A DNA stretch of 64,000 bases from Saccharomycopsis phalli (Eukaryota; Ascomycota; Saccharomycetes; Ascoideales; Saccharomycopsidaceae). The stretch spans positions 33,501 to 97,500 of the forward strand of contig CP073213.1 of the NCBI GenBank assembly GCA_020342235.1, given 5' to 3'. This document shows, one piece after another, positions 10,075 to 21,340 of the stretch (position 1 is its first letter; every line of letters starts with the position of its first letter). The notes under the pieces were generated by a model that worked only from the letters and a program-made list of their open reading frames with translations, searched no databases and was not told the origin of the DNA. A program made the translations under genes and the position numbers.

Positions 10075-11482
10075 TCGTGCCGGGGCTCCTACTGCAGTCG
10101 GACTGCCAACAGAGGATGATGTCATGATCGGACAATGATTAATTAAATGTGTACAAATGATTGATATGTACGGTTATTGCTGCGGGTATCAAACCCCAGT
10201 TGGTTCTCTGCTTGGTTACACGAAAATCAATCCTTCAATTCCAAAGGAAATGCAAATAATTCCTTTGCCCAATAATGTTGTGATTGAGCAAGTAGGAAAT
10301 GTGCTGGTAATGTGCTATAGTATTTTGCTAAGAATTCAGAGGAATCTGACTATAATGATTATGTAAATAGGATAGCTTGGTGGACAGAATAACGTCTTGT
10401 AGATAGAATGACGTCTTGTAGAGGAAAATAGCCATTCTAGGGGATGGAATAACAACATTGGCTGATGAAAATAAACACTTTAGCCAATGGAATATGACAT
10501 GCTAGTTGCGACTTCATCTTGGTAAATGGGAAATAAACAATCTGAGTCAGTTCCCATTGTAAAAGGCCGGATGGAATGTGGAGAAGAAAATAGACCGCCC
10601 AGAAGCAATGATAACAAGACGGGAGTTTGGTATTCATAATTTAAAATATGTATGTGACTTTGCTACAGATGTCATATAAACTCTAATAAGGTCATTACAT
10701 AAAATATTCGTCACTCGGCGACAATTGACAATGTGTTGCAACATATTTTCAAGAGCCTTCTGGGGCACCAAAACTCCTCAAGAGTGTTTCCCAATGTCTC
10801 AAAAGTTCTTCCAAAAGTCCTCAAGAGTGTTTACAAAGTCCCCAAAAGTTCTTCCAAAGTCCCCAAAAAAAAATTCTCCCACCGTATCCCATCTACTACA
10901 ACACCTAAAAATTGACAGTGCATCCGTGTAGAAAGCATCCGCGGAGAACTACATCAAAGCACGATTCGCCGATTACGCTTAATCCAGACACCAAACTCCG
11001 CCAAGTATGCAGCTCGAGTTCTAGTCCCAACATGGTGTGACCAAATTTTCTCTCAAGGTTCAAACACCAATGTATCATGTGATTCCAAACGTACTCGCGG
11101 TAGATAACAGGAGACGTACATGTTGCTGTGATTAGTCAGGGCGCTTTTTTAGCGCTTTGCTTAGACACTTTATGAGGCAGGGGTACTTTGATCATGTGGT
11201 TGACTAGCCTGGCTGTCATGTAATTGTAAGCAATTCCAGGTAATTTAGATCAGATTAGATGGCTATTTCGGGCTGTGTGGTTTGCATCAGCAATTATTTA
11301 TAGAATATAGAGAATATCTGGAATTCGTGTGATGGTGCTCACAAAGTCACGAGAAGTTATTTCACTTGGATTACATTTTTTTTTCTTGGCATTCTGCAAC
11401 ACGACAGGCAAAAAGTCTTTCCATGTATTATCCTGTTTTTCGTCGCTGCTAGCTACATGCGGGTCATTAAAATGCATTAAAG
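10075..11482. other. Intergenic, with a degenerate repeat at 10745-10870
   Basis: No gene is supported; a 69-codon ATG ORF at 10157 has no recognisable content. Around 10745-10870 there are imperfect direct repeats built on CTCAAGAGTGTTT and AAAAGTTCTTCCAAA. Confidence 0.5.
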
Positions 11483-13282
11483 TTAAATCTGGACTTCCAT
11501 ACTGAGCTTAGACTTTGGTCTTGGAGGCTTGAGTGTGGAAGCACGCGGAGAAAATGAATTTGAACTAATATACGAATTTCTTGAACTCTTTTCAGTATAG
11601 TTCCGAAGACTGATTATTGAGTCAGATAACACTGAGCTCATGGTTGCGCCGCTGTTTTGCGGTGCGATTTCGCTGCGCTCCGCCATTCCTCCAGCGATGC
11701 TAAACGGCAAAGTATTTGCGGTTTCCTGCTGAAGCAAACTGAAGCTGTCTCTAAGCCCCAAATTGTCAGGAACTCTTTCCTTGAATTCGTCCTTCAAGCA
11801 CTGGCGGTGGAGATACAAGAGCTTCGATTTTGGGTGGTACTGCGATTGCCCGGTTTTGAAGCTCTGAAGACTCATTGGTCTTGACATTCCCCCACTGAGA
11901 ATTGGGAGACTCTTGGAGGTTGAATACATTGAAAGCCGATCGTAGGAAACGTTACGCGACATCGTCAAAGGTCTGTCTGAACAGGCACGCTGCTTGCATG
12001 GCGGCTTGACTGGGAGGGAAATTCTATTGTTGGTATTCTGCACAACATTTGTCTGCATGTCGCCTTTGTTTTCTGAGGACACCACGCTCATGCTTCTAGG
12101 GATAGCATCAAAAGAGTCGTTCCGGGATACCTGCGAAATATTCTGGGAGGCCGGACATTCCCCACTGGTCATTGGCAATGTGACATAGGACGCGGAAGTT
12201 GAACGAGAATCGCTATTAGAATGTGTAGTTGAGTTAGAAATGTAAATGGAGTTAGATGCTTCTACAGGAGAAGTTCCCATCTCCTGCAAATTGATGTAGC
12301 TGTCCGGATTTCTCTTTCCGCCAATATCATCACCTTCCTTCAATGGAGAATTTTCGAGGGTCCAAAGGGTTTCCTGTCTCGACGCCTTGAAGCTCGCGGA
12401 GTTTGGAATTTTGGATTTTCTAAGCAGTTCCTTACTCTTCTCAGACGCGTTGGAGCTCTTGTCCGACCGTGAATTATACTCAGAGGCAGACGGTTGGTAT
12501 TTGTAGAGCGGCTGATCCATCATATCGTTAATCGACCCAGCACTCGAAGGAGAAGTCAATGGCGACTTGTGGAACTCCGACTCAGGGCTCATGGTGTTTG
12601 TAGACGTAGGCGTGAGCAACAACTTTAAGTCGCTGACAGAATGCGAGTAGTTGTGCTTCAAGTCCACCGACAACTTCTCGTCCACCACGACGTCAGGACA
12701 CTCCTTGCTGTTTTTCTTCTTTGGTGAGTTTCTAATCTTCTGCCACTTTTCAGCGAGCTCGCTCAACGTGTCAATCTTGATGGACTGGTGGAACTGCTCC
12801 TGCTTCAATGTGTCAAGGTATTTCTGGCGGCTAGTTTCCTTGATGAGCTTACTAGCGTATTGTAACATCTGGGTCTGAGTTCCGTTTTTTGGAAAGTTAC
12901 TAATCATGTTTTCAAGCGCCGCCTTGTTTGCATCGTTGCCCAATTGTGGCTTTGTGATTTCCACATCGTCTATATTTATCTGCTTCTCCTCAAACGGGCG
13001 CGAGTTCAAGCTGAGATTGATCCCATTTGAATTGTAGACATAATATTCAGGGGCAGAGCATTTCAGGAGGATATCCGAAGCCAGTTTCGGGATGGAAACC
13101 CCATCAGAAGAAGGAGCCAAGGATGGCGAGATAGCCAGTGACTGTCTGCACTTTTTGGACAAATACAACTTACTATCGATTTCATCTCCGAATATATCAT
13201 GCAATAGCTGATATCGCTCATCGATAGAATCATTCATAACATAATAGCTGTCCCGCTTTAGTAAAATGCTGCCCAAGCTCAT
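11483..13282 (-). CDS. Ser-rich protein of unknown function
   Basis: A 599-residue ORF from the first ATG (13282); I do not recognise the family. Residues 1-60 look folded (MSLGSILLKRDSYYVMND, RYQLLHDIFGDEIDSKLYL). About 100-190 contains helical, possibly coiled-coil sequence (DANKAALENMISNFPKNGT, EKWQKIRN). The remaining two thirds are Ser/Thr/Asn-rich and probably disordered, with many SP/TP sites (SPLTSPSS, LLTPTSTN, ENSPLKEG) that could be phosphorylated. There is no membrane segment or signal peptide. The composition resembles fungal cell-polarity or signalling scaffolds, but that is only an impression. Confidence 0.75.
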   Translation of the reverse strand: MSLGSILLKRDSYYVMNDSIDERYQLLHDIFGDEIDSKLYLSKKCRQSLAISPSLAPSSDGVSIPKLASDILLKCSAPEYYVYNSNGINLSLNSRPFEEKQINIDDVEITKPQLGNDANKAALENMISNFPKNGTQTQMLQYASKLIKETSRQKYLDTLKQEQFHQSIKIDTLSELAEKWQKIRNSPKKKNSKECPDVVVDEKLSVDLKHNYSHSVSDLKLLLTPTSTNTMSPESEFHKSPLTSPSSAGSINDMMDQPLYKYQPSASEYNSRSDKSSNASEKSKELLRKSKIPNSASFKASRQETLWTLENSPLKEGDDIGGKRNPDSYINLQEMGTSPVEASNSIYISNSTTHSNSDSRSTSASYVTLPMTSGECPASQNISQVSRNDSFDAIPRSMSVVSSENKGDMQTNVVQNTNNRISLPVKPPCKQRACSDRPLTMSRNVSYDRLSMYSTSKSLPILSGGMSRPMSLQSFKTGQSQYHPKSKLLYLHRQCLKDEFKERVPDNLGLRDSFSLLQQETANTLPFSIAGGMAERSEIAPQNSGATMSSVLSDSIISLRNYTEKSSRNSYISSNSFSPRASTLKPPRPKSKLSMEVQI

Positions 13283-14282
13283 TTTCAAAAGGTTGAATTA
13301 AAAAATTGCCGCTGGAAAGTTCGGACCACAGACCATATATATTGTAGCACAGCGCCCTGTGTGAGACATGCATGTCTGGGACAGAAATTCCATGCTGCCG
13401 CAGGACAATAACAACGAGGCATAGCAGTGTATAATTAGTCAACTTTTGCTGTAGACAAGTTAACAAGAATAATAAAAAGACATGAATAGGCCAATTGGGT
13501 GTGGTTATTGTTGCTTGAACAACCAATTTGTCTACACCACGCTGATCTATTTTTAAATTTTACTGTGCTCGGACATTATGCATTAGAGTAGTCCGATTTA
13601 CAAGGCTTCAATGCTATTTCTAGGGCGATGCTATTTTCAGCCTCCGTGGAATTTGAAACAATTTTGTGGATAAAAAATTTCTGTTTGATAGCCAGGACCT
13701 GCCGCAAACGTATTCATTCTTAAAGGGTTGTCTGAATTTCAAGTGATCAGTCCTGGAGCAGACCCACAGTATTCCGTTGTGTTGGGATACATGTCTGACT
13801 GTTTGTATGCAAACTATAATACCTTAAACAGATGTACGTACAAGATGAAAAGCCCCAAGAAAATTGATAAAATGCGCAGGATATAAGGTTGGCAAATGAT
13901 TGGGAATTGTACCATTGAACCTTTGGGCCAATGCAACCATATCATCTAGGGAAATTCCCGAGTAAATTTAGTTTTTGCAAATCCACCCCTTACGTTGTCT
14001 GATCATGGTACCTCCTTTTGGTTGTGTCCTTTAAACTTTGTTTGCGTGTCGTCACTAACCCGGGTATGAAACGTTTCCGAAGGTCCCTATTTCCTATTCT
14101 GGCCACGTGCGTCCCCCAAAACGCACAACCACAGTATACTCTAGGGGCGGTGTGAAGCAACTTTTTTGCATTAGCGAAATGGAGTTCCTAACTTGGTTTG
14201 TATTCATTACTTAATAATTACTCAATGTCACAAACTACTATATTATATTTCCCCAATGGGCCAACGTGCATACTCGTATAAA
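13283..14282. other. Intergenic, no gene seen
   Basis: AT-rich. It contains a single CACGTG (14104-14109) and no supported ORF or RNA gene. Confidence 0.55.
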
Positions 14283-16979
14283 CTAACAAAGTGCAACCTG
14301 GACCTTCTCAGCAACCACCCAGTTTTCATTGCCCTCTTCCTTGTAAAAAGTCGCCAAGCGACTCATAAACGCGCCGTCCACCTGGAACCGTCGCGAAACC
14401 TCCAGCACCGTTTCTGCAATAATATTCCCGCGTCGGTCGTGAATCAATTCCACAATTGACACCAAAATATAATCCTGAATCTGGCGGTTACCCTGCCATA
14501 GATGTTCCTGCACCACGCTGCCAAACCTGTCTGAGCTTATATCAGACAATTGCTCCGTCATTTCCAAAATGACCATCTTCTGCTCCACGTCATAGCACAG
14601 CGAACCAATGTACACAAACTTCCACAATGCCTCAAGGGGTTCAGTCACAACGCATTGCTGCTGAACCGCTCGGCGTACAAGCAGCTCCACCGTACGGTAT
14701 TGAGCGGGATTAAGCGCCACCATTCTACCAAGACACATGAAAATGAGGTCACTGAGAATGCGAATTTGCCATCCCACAGTGTCCAAAAACTGCACTAGGC
14801 AGTTTAGAAGCTGTTCCTGGAACACTGGTGGCCAGTACTGGAAGTCTGTCTGGAACTTCCACAACGCCAGCAACACCACCAGAAGCAACTCAGCCGATTT
14901 CACGCTCTGGCCAATGTGGAGAAGCCGGGCCATGACGTCAAGTTTCCACATCAGTACTGCCTTGAAGAACGCAATACTGGTTGCGGTCAACTTATCAAAA
15001 CTCTTTAGGAACAAGTCGTAATGGGTGAAACTATATGCATCTGCTGCGATACCCCGCATAAACACCATACTCAATTGCAACAGTGTCACCAAGTACTGGA
15101 GCTGTATCCCGTGCAACTTGCGGCTCAAGTACACGTATACCAACTCGCTGAGTAAGCCGTAGTCTGGTTGCCCCCGAAGCGGGGTGAGCAAATCACACTC
15201 CACAATCCGGTCGACCCCCTCGGAAGTGATGATGGCAATTAGCGCCGGTATCACCTCAGACGGGCACGTGATGTTCTTTGCATAAACAGCCTTGATCAAG
15301 GGCACGTCAATCGGGATGTCGTTTGCTTGTGCAAACGCAAATACCGAGGGCACGCCAAACTTGTCCAAGACGGATTCCACGGTCATGTCGTGTTGCGCGC
15401 GCCACACAACGCGTAGCTGCTCGTCGGTGAGAAAATCGTGACGGACCGCAAGAATCGCCAACACAAGCTCAAGTGTCCACTTGCTGTCAATATCAGTGAA
15501 CAAGTCAGACTTGAACAGTGAGTTTTCTGCAAATTCGAGGAGCGTCTGGGTGTCGCGCAGACACGTGAGGAGGATCTCAACCATCTCATAAAAGCGCGGT
15601 TTGTCATTAAATGACGCGGGTATCAACGCATTGAGCGACACGCCGTGTGCCAAATCCTGCTTGAGCAACTCGTCGTGTTTTATATAGTCGAAAATCAGCC
15701 GTGCCTGCGGCTCGTAGTAGCGGAACAACAAGTCCAAGTAGTCGACAACGTCGCAGGCTACAAGAAACTCGTTAAAAGGTTTAGACAACAGGATATACTG
15801 CTGGAAGTTGCTGTCCAAGAGGAGGTCCAAGATGTAGTCCATGCTGCCGTCGCGCGACTCTGAGAACCGCGACACCAAGTAGCAGAGGATAAGGTCGCCG
15901 ACTTTTGCCTCAAGGCGAAGGATGAGGTCACGATTTAGAGGTGCCGGGTCGCTGTTCTGTACAAGGTCGCGAAGGAATGCCACCACCAGACGCGAGTACT
16001 CAATCGTGGGGCATGTGTTGAAGAGCCGGATCGCGGCCTCGACGTGAGGCGCCAGCGACGCGACGCGGAGACCCATGGATGCCATCATTGGTCTCAAGAG
16101 CGTGATTGCGGTGTATTTAATATGGCTGTGGAAAACCGTAGACGTGACGGCGTCAAGAAGGTAGCGGTACAATCCCGAGACGAGTTTGTCCTGGTAAACT
16201 TCTGTACCAAGGCCGTCAATGAGACGGGCAAAGTACTCGACAATCATCGACAGGGTTGACTCGGATTCTGGGTTGTACTTGTTGAGCTGGAGATAGACTA
16301 GCAAGTGTTCTGACGCGTCGTGTCCGAGAAGCACGCGACGCACGGAGTTGTCCGACGCGAGCTGGTCGAGGACCTTAATTGCGGCGATGGTGCACATGCT
16401 GTTGCTGCTGTCGAGGATGCAACCGAGGACACGTTTTTCAAACACCAGCGACTGGATGAAGCGCAACTTGTCCTCGGAGTCCATGGCGAGGAAACGGTAC
16501 AACAACGATATGTATTTACGTGTGACCTCGGCCTGCTCAAGGTCGCAAATGAGCACAAGCAACGTCTCGGCCAACTTGAAGTCAACAAGCACGTCGTATC
16601 GCTGTGCGGAAGTGATGCGTGCCAGCAACTTTTCAAATATCAGCAAAATCTGCTGGGTCGCCACGGGATCGCGCTCGGAGCTCAAGAAATTGCCGACATA
16701 CAACTTCTGGACCATTCTGAACAATGTCTGTGACGCGAATAGCGGTTCCACGTCATCCTTCTCGATGTAGCTCTCGACACACTCAAGGCACCGATGCACA
16801 AACTCGGGGCCGTGGTACTGGCTCAATATCGCCAAGGACTCTGCTTGGACCTCGACATGGGTGGCGGAACGGCCAAATTGGGTAAACGACCGGCGGAGAT
16901 CCGCGTCGACGTCGTTTTCGTTGCCGGGGTCGATCTTTTTTCGTGACATTTCCGCGTCTAAAAACACGACCTGCTGCAT
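14283..16979 (-). CDS. Large alpha-helical (ARM/HEAT-like) protein, unassigned
   Basis: An open frame of about 898 residues from the first ATG (16979); a second ATG at 16949 (MSRKKIDPGN) has a better A/G context and may be the true start. I cannot assign it to a family. The sequence is almost entirely predicted helix with repeated Leu-rich pairs (EFVHRCLECVESYI, QQILLIFEKLLARI, AETLLVLICDLEQAEV, IKYTAITLLRPMMASM), typical of an alpha-solenoid that binds other proteins. No catalytic motif, membrane span or coiled coil stands out. Nuclear-transport, nucleoporin, kinetochore or vesicle-tether scaffolds are all possible. The codon use is GC-rich and the frame has no interruption, so it is a real gene. 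Confidence 0.8.
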   Translation of the reverse strand: MQQVVFLDAEMSRKKIDPGNENDVDADLRRSFTQFGRSATHVEVQAESLAILSQYHGPEFVHRCLECVESYIEKDDVEPLFASQTLFRMVQKLYVGNFLSSERDPVATQQILLIFEKLLARITSAQRYDVLVDFKLAETLLVLICDLEQAEVTRKYISLLYRFLAMDSEDKLRFIQSLVFEKRVLGCILDSSNSMCTIAAIKVLDQLASDNSVRRVLLGHDASEHLLVYLQLNKYNPESESTLSMIVEYFARLIDGLGTEVYQDKLVSGLYRYLLDAVTSTVFHSHIKYTAITLLRPMMASMGLRVASLAPHVEAAIRLFNTCPTIEYSRLVVAFLRDLVQNSDPAPLNRDLILRLEAKVGDLILCYLVSRFSESRDGSMDYILDLLLDSNFQQYILLSKPFNEFLVACDVVDYLDLLFRYYEPQARLIFDYIKHDELLKQDLAHGVSLNALIPASFNDKPRFYEMVEILLTCLRDTQTLLEFAENSLFKSDLFTDIDSKWTLELVLAILAVRHDFLTDEQLRVVWRAQHDMTVESVLDKFGVPSVFAFAQANDIPIDVPLIKAVYAKNITCPSEVIPALIAIITSEGVDRIVECDLLTPLRGQPDYGLLSELVYVYLSRKLHGIQLQYLVTLLQLSMVFMRGIAADAYSFTHYDLFLKSFDKLTATSIAFFKAVLMWKLDVMARLLHIGQSVKSAELLLVVLLALWKFQTDFQYWPPVFQEQLLNCLVQFLDTVGWQIRILSDLIFMCLGRMVALNPAQYRTVELLVRRAVQQQCVVTEPLEALWKFVYIGSLCYDVEQKMVILEMTEQLSDISSDRFGSVVQEHLWQGNRQIQDYILVSIVELIHDRRGNIIAETVLEVSRRFQVDGAFMSRLATFYKEEGNENWVVAEKVQVALC

Positions 16980-17570
16980 TGCAAAGTGTTTGTGATCCGG
17001 GCAATTGGTGCAAGTCACCCGTCAAATGAGGAACTGCGGTGAGGCGGCGAGACGGATAAATGAGCTGGATAAGCAAGCTGATGAACGAGCTGGATAAGCA
17101 AGCTGAGAGTTTGTCAAAGAGTTAAATAGTCGGCCTGGGACAAGCTAAAGGATAAGCCGGATGGCTGGGCTCTGAGTTTGCCAATATGGGATGCGGAGCC
17201 ACGACAAAGAATGACCGACAAAAGACAGCCTAAATAATCAAGTACCAACTTGGCGTGAACGAGTGAATAGTGCTAGGATTTGCAATGTATATCGATCGAA
17301 GCGAGGTGGGAGACACGCGCTGAAATAGTCAGTATTGAGTGAAGCTGAAATCCGCTGCACCAACCTAAAACACTAGCAAATGTATAGACAGGCTTAAGTA
17401 AGCTGAAAAATGTGGATACACTAGCTCAGCAAAAGTATGCCACGTTGACAAATTGACAGTTGATTGACGGTATTACTTGGTACTGTTGTTTTGAAGGATT
17501 GTTTTACGATATTTGTGGTGTTTATTTTACCGTATTATATTACTGAAATTTTTTTACCGTATTATTCCCG

Positions 17571-17648
17571 TATTATTTTCAAGTATTATTTTCAAGTATT
17601 ATTTTCAAGTATTATTTTCAAGTATTATTTTCAAGTATTATTTTCAAG
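17571..17648. repeat. 13-bp tandem repeat, 6 copies
   Basis: Six exact copies of TATTATTTTCAAG, flanked by related ATTATTCCCATATT sequence. Confidence 0.92.
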
Positions 17649-18298
17649 TATTATTCCCATATTATTCCCATATTATTCTCATATCATTTTACCGTATTTT
17701 TTCACTGTATTCTTTTACGGTATTATTTCGCGGAATTATTTCACGGAACTACTTCACAAATTGTTCCGCAAATTTGTTTCATCTTCATGGCATTATTGCA
17801 CAATATCATTGGACGGTTCCATCGGACAATATCATTGGACAGTCTAATTTGACAGTGCCGTTTGACAGTTCCTCAAATCTAAATGCAATAGTCCCTGTGC
17901 CGAGTAAATTAAACTTGTCAGGGCTTAGTTGATGCTGGAGTTTCAGCTAAATGTAAAGAAAATATGTGCAAAACCAAAGCATTGGTAATGTAGCAATTTT
18001 CATTTGACCAGAGGTTTTCTAGGTAAAATTGTCAACCAAAGTTGCCAAATTAATGTTCCGGTATTTGTGCGTACCTGATTCAGAGAATAACAAGAGTCCC
18101 AAAACTGGCCAAAGGTGGGTGTAAAATAAGGTCGCCAATCTGTGAATATACCTAGTGGTTTAAATTTTTAGTCTAACACATTTTCGGTTTATAATTCTCA
18201 TTAAATTCTCAGTCTATCAAATTCACATCTATCAAACTCTCATTTATCATACTCTCAGTCTATAATCCTCGTCTCTCAATTTTTCAGTCTATAATCCC

Positions 18299-18372
18299 CA
18301 GTCAAATACCCAGTCAAATACCCAGTCAAATACCCAGTCAAATACCCAGTCAAATACCCAGTCAAATCCCCA
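18299..18372. repeat. 12-bp tandem repeat, about 6 copies
   Basis: Tandem copies of CAGTCAAATACC, the last one ending in ATCCC. Confidence 0.92.
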
Positions 18373-18908
18373 GTCATCAAATCTACTATACTCAGGCAGA
18401 TCAGATGTTGTTCAATACAACACAATACAGCAGTCAGTTACCTGGCCTGGTTACTACACTTTGCAAACTATCAGACGCCACTTTAACAAGCGTAGAATAG
18501 GCCAATAGTCCTATCGCAAGATTTCCGCTTGTATTCTATTTCGACTCCTAGCAATAGCCATCGTCTGTAATTGTCAAATTCTTGCGCTTTAATTGTCAAG
18601 CTCCATTGGATTTCCTGAGACTCGGTTGTGGTTCCATATGCTGCCATTTATATGCGGTGGTGCAGTCAGGGTTAGTGGCACGGGGTTGTTCGGCGCTATG
18701 TCTATAAAGTGCATCTGATTTGATTTGATTTATAGATTCCTTTTGATCTTGAATCTGAGACAATTGTGCTTGATTTGATATATTGATTTAGTATATTGAT
18801 TTAGTACATTTGATATTAATTTCAATCGAGTCCATCACACCTGACTTGTTTGAGCTAATCTGATACTCCCATTTGACACATTTGATCAATCACACCCACT
18901 CAACACCA

Positions 18909-20366
18909 ATGATTACATCAAAACTCCCCACGTTGGCCCGGAGCTCATGGTCCAAGATCGAAAAGTACCGCAAATTCCTCCTTGGCTCGATTCTCGTTGC
19001 GGTGTCCTACTTTGATCCCGGCAACTACTCCACCAACATCACTGCAGGCAGCTCGAACCGGTACTCGCTACTCTGCATTGTACTCTTGTCGAACATCATT
19101 GCGATATTTCTCCAGTCGCTCTGCGTGAAACTTGGCTCCGTCACCGGCTTGGACTTGGCAAGCGCCTGCCGCGCACACCTCCACAAACACGTCAATCTCG
19201 CGCTCTACATTTTTGCCGAGTCGGCGATTGTCGCCACAGATATTGCAGAGGTCATTGGCACGGCAATAGCGCTCAACATCCTCCTCAAGATCCCGCTTCC
19301 AGCCGGAGTGGTGCTCACTGTCGCGGACGTGTTTGTGGTGCTTCTCGCGTACCGGCCCGGCAGGTCCGGCCGTTTCATCCACTATTTGGAGTACGTGGTG
19401 GCGGCTCTTGTGCTTGTGGTGGTGGTGTGTTTTTGTGTCGAGCTCCGACTCGTGCCCAACATCGACGCGCGGCTGGTGTTCCGCGGGTTTGTGCCCAGCA
19501 GGCAGACGTTTGAAAACAACGGTATGTACACTGCCTGCCTGATTCTCGGCGCCACTGTCATGCCGCACAGCTTGTTTTTGGGCTCGAGTCTTGTCAAGCC
19601 GCGATTGCGGCAGTACGATGAGAAAAACCACTACATCAGCGCAGACTGGTTCGACTCCGAGCTCGAGGCAGAGGAGTTTTTCTACTTCCGCTACCAGCCG
19701 ACTCTCGAGGCGGTGCAGTACTCTCTCAGATACTCCATTGCCGAGCTTGTGGTCACACTCTTCACAGTGGCTCTTTTCATAAACTGTGCGATTCTCATCA
19801 TCGCCGGAGCAGCTCTTTACGGCACCGAAGAGGCCCGGGACGCCGACTTGTATGCGATTTACGCGTTGCTCCAGCGGATCGTCGCCCCAGCTGCCGGCAC
19901 GGTTTTCATGGTCGCGCTTCTCGTTTCGGGGCTCATGGCCGGCGTCATTTGCACCATGAGCGGCCAGATCGTCTGTGAGGGCCACTTGCAGTGGAAAATC
20001 AAACCGTGGCAGCGCCGTCTTCTTACGCGGACTCTTGCCATCTTGCCGGCTCTTGTGGTTGCAATCACCGTGGGGAAGCCGGGCCTCAGCCAGTGTCTCA
20101 ATGCGTCGCAGGTGTGTCTCTCCATCATTTTGCCCTTTGTGAGTTTTCCGTTGATTTACTTTACGTGCAAGCGCAGCATCATGAGGGTCGAGATCAAGCT
20201 GGACTACAAGATCCAGGTGGACCTGCCGCAGAGCAGCGGACCGGCTGAGTATTTGGACATGTCCAATAGCTGGCCAACCACGATTGCTGCGTTTTTCATA
20301 TGGGGATTTATCACCGTGTTGAATGTGTATATGATAGTGCAGCTTGGGTTGAGTCGTCTGAAATAA
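18909..20366 (+). CDS. SMF3: NRAMP divalent-metal transporter, SMF family (SMF3-like)
   Basis: Proton-coupled divalent-metal (Fe/Mn) importer of 485 residues with about eleven hydrophobic segments. The metal-site motifs are present: SYFDPGNYSTN (DPGNY at 36-40, TM1) and GATVMPHSLFLGSS (MPH near 218, TM6). GLDLASACR, ESAIVATDIAEVIGTAIAL and SGLMAGVICTMSGQIVCEG are also family signatures. The total length is close to the short vacuolar member SMF3 rather than the longer SMF1/SMF2, and the MPHSLFLGSS form is the fungal SMF type. If SMF3-like, it exports metal from the vacuole to the cytosol. The start is the first ATG; the frame is open 12 codons upstream from a TTG only. Confidence 0.9.
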   Translation: MITSKLPTLARSSWSKIEKYRKFLLGSILVAVSYFDPGNYSTNITAGSSNRYSLLCIVLLSNIIAIFLQSLCVKLGSVTGLDLASACRAHLHKHVNLALYIFAESAIVATDIAEVIGTAIALNILLKIPLPAGVVLTVADVFVVLLAYRPGRSGRFIHYLEYVVAALVLVVVVCFCVELRLVPNIDARLVFRGFVPSRQTFENNGMYTACLILGATVMPHSLFLGSSLVKPRLRQYDEKNHYISADWFDSELEAEEFFYFRYQPTLEAVQYSLRYSIAELVVTLFTVALFINCAILIIAGAALYGTEEARDADLYAIYALLQRIVAPAAGTVFMVALLVSGLMAGVICTMSGQIVCEGHLQWKIKPWQRRLLTRTLAILPALVVAITVGKPGLSQCLNASQVCLSIILPFVSFPLIYFTCKRSIMRVEIKLDYKIQVDLPQSSGPAEYLDMSNSWPTTIAAFFIWGFITVLNVYMIVQLGLSRLK

Positions 20367-20408
20367 TAAGATGATGCAGTTGAAGTTGAAGTTGTTTAAT
20401 TATTTGAA

Positions 20409-20885
20409 TTGAGTAGACGATTATCTTGAAGTTTAATCATTTGCAAGTAGCCGGATGATTATCTTGAAGTTTAATAATTTACATTGAATAGTCAGACGAT
20501 TATCTTGATGTTACTCAATCATTTACATTGAATAGCCAGACGATCATCTTGATGTTACTTAATCATTTACATTGAATAGCCAGACTATTATCTTGAAGTT
20601 TAATCATTTGCAAGTAGCCGGATGATTATCTTGAAGTTTAATAATTTACATTGAATAGTCAGACGATTATCTTGATGTTCAATCATTTGCAAGTAGCCGG
20701 ATGATTATCTTGTTGTTACTCAATCATTGACATTGAATAGCCAAACGATCATCTTGATGTTACTTAATCATTTACATTGAATAGCCAGACTGTTATCTTG
20801 AAGTTTAATCATTTACATTGAATAGCCAAATGATTATCTTGTTGTTCCTCATTTACATTGAATAGCCAAACGATCATCTTGCGTG
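20409..20885. repeat. Irregular minisatellite of about 38-44 bp units
   Basis: About eleven imperfect copies of a unit built from GATTATCTTGAAGTTTAAT, then CATTTACATTGAATAGCCAGAC or CATTTGCAAGTAGCCGGAT. Two spacer variants are shuffled among the copies, suggesting repeated slippage or recombination. It starts 43 bp after the NRAMP stop. Confidence 0.88.
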
Positions 20886-21194
20886 CCTCTTGAACCACAT
20901 CAAATGAACTTCCAAGTCTGCCAACGGATCACAACGCTTCCACACATGATAAACGTGCCTCAAAAATCGGACTTCTTACATTGCTCAATTGAGTTGAGAT
21001 CAGCTTTTCAACCGCTGTCTGGGATTTTCAACTGAACCTACACTTGTGTAACCACAGTGTTTCCAGAGACGTGTACAACTAAATACAATAATGAATATTA
21101 TTATAAAGCTTAAAACGGTGTAGATAATTGCCACGGTACAACAATCTTGACAAGGATGTGTAGCGTGGATTCAAAATACCACATGCACAATATC

Positions 21195-21340
21195 AATAAG
21201 ATTATTGTTGGACTTGGCTATATACTGTCACTGGCATTACGGTCATTTGGCAAATATATCTTTATTCAGGAACACCTGGTACCATTGCTATTAAAGAAAA
21301 CCATTTGTCATCAATGCGCGATAGAATTCGAGCAACGAGC
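21195..21340 (-). mobile_element. Degenerate LINE-A fragment with an internal deletion
   Basis: Bases 21215-21310 match the LINE-A 3' end (TGGCTATATACTGTC, CAGGAACACCTGG, AAAGAAAACCATTTG) with many substitutions. Directly after it, 21313-21336 matches the antisense of the LINE-A ORF near 49248-49275, so about 260 bp in between was lost. It is an old, diverged copy. Confidence 0.65.

Larger units (their letters stand above)
16980..18908. other. Divergent intergenic region of 1.9 kb
   Basis: It lies between the solenoid gene and the NRAMP gene, which point away from each other. It contains two short tandem arrays (listed separately) and T-rich low-complexity stretches. Two overlapping ORFs across 17464-17932 are products of the 13-bp repeat, not genes. 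Confidence 0.55.

Noticed and set aside
10157-10366. 69-codon ATG ORF
   Set aside because: No domain, signal peptide or context; expected by chance in AT-rich spacer.
17464-17932. Two overlapping ORFs of 127 and 139 codons
   Set aside because: Generated by the 13-bp tandem repeat; translation is a Tyr/Phe/Ile repeat.
18299-18372. CRISPR-like array
   Set aside because: 12-bp head-to-tail repeats without spacers in a eukaryotic genome; a minisatellite.
19068-19985. 305-codon minus-strand ORF
   Set aside because: Antisense shadow of the NRAMP gene.
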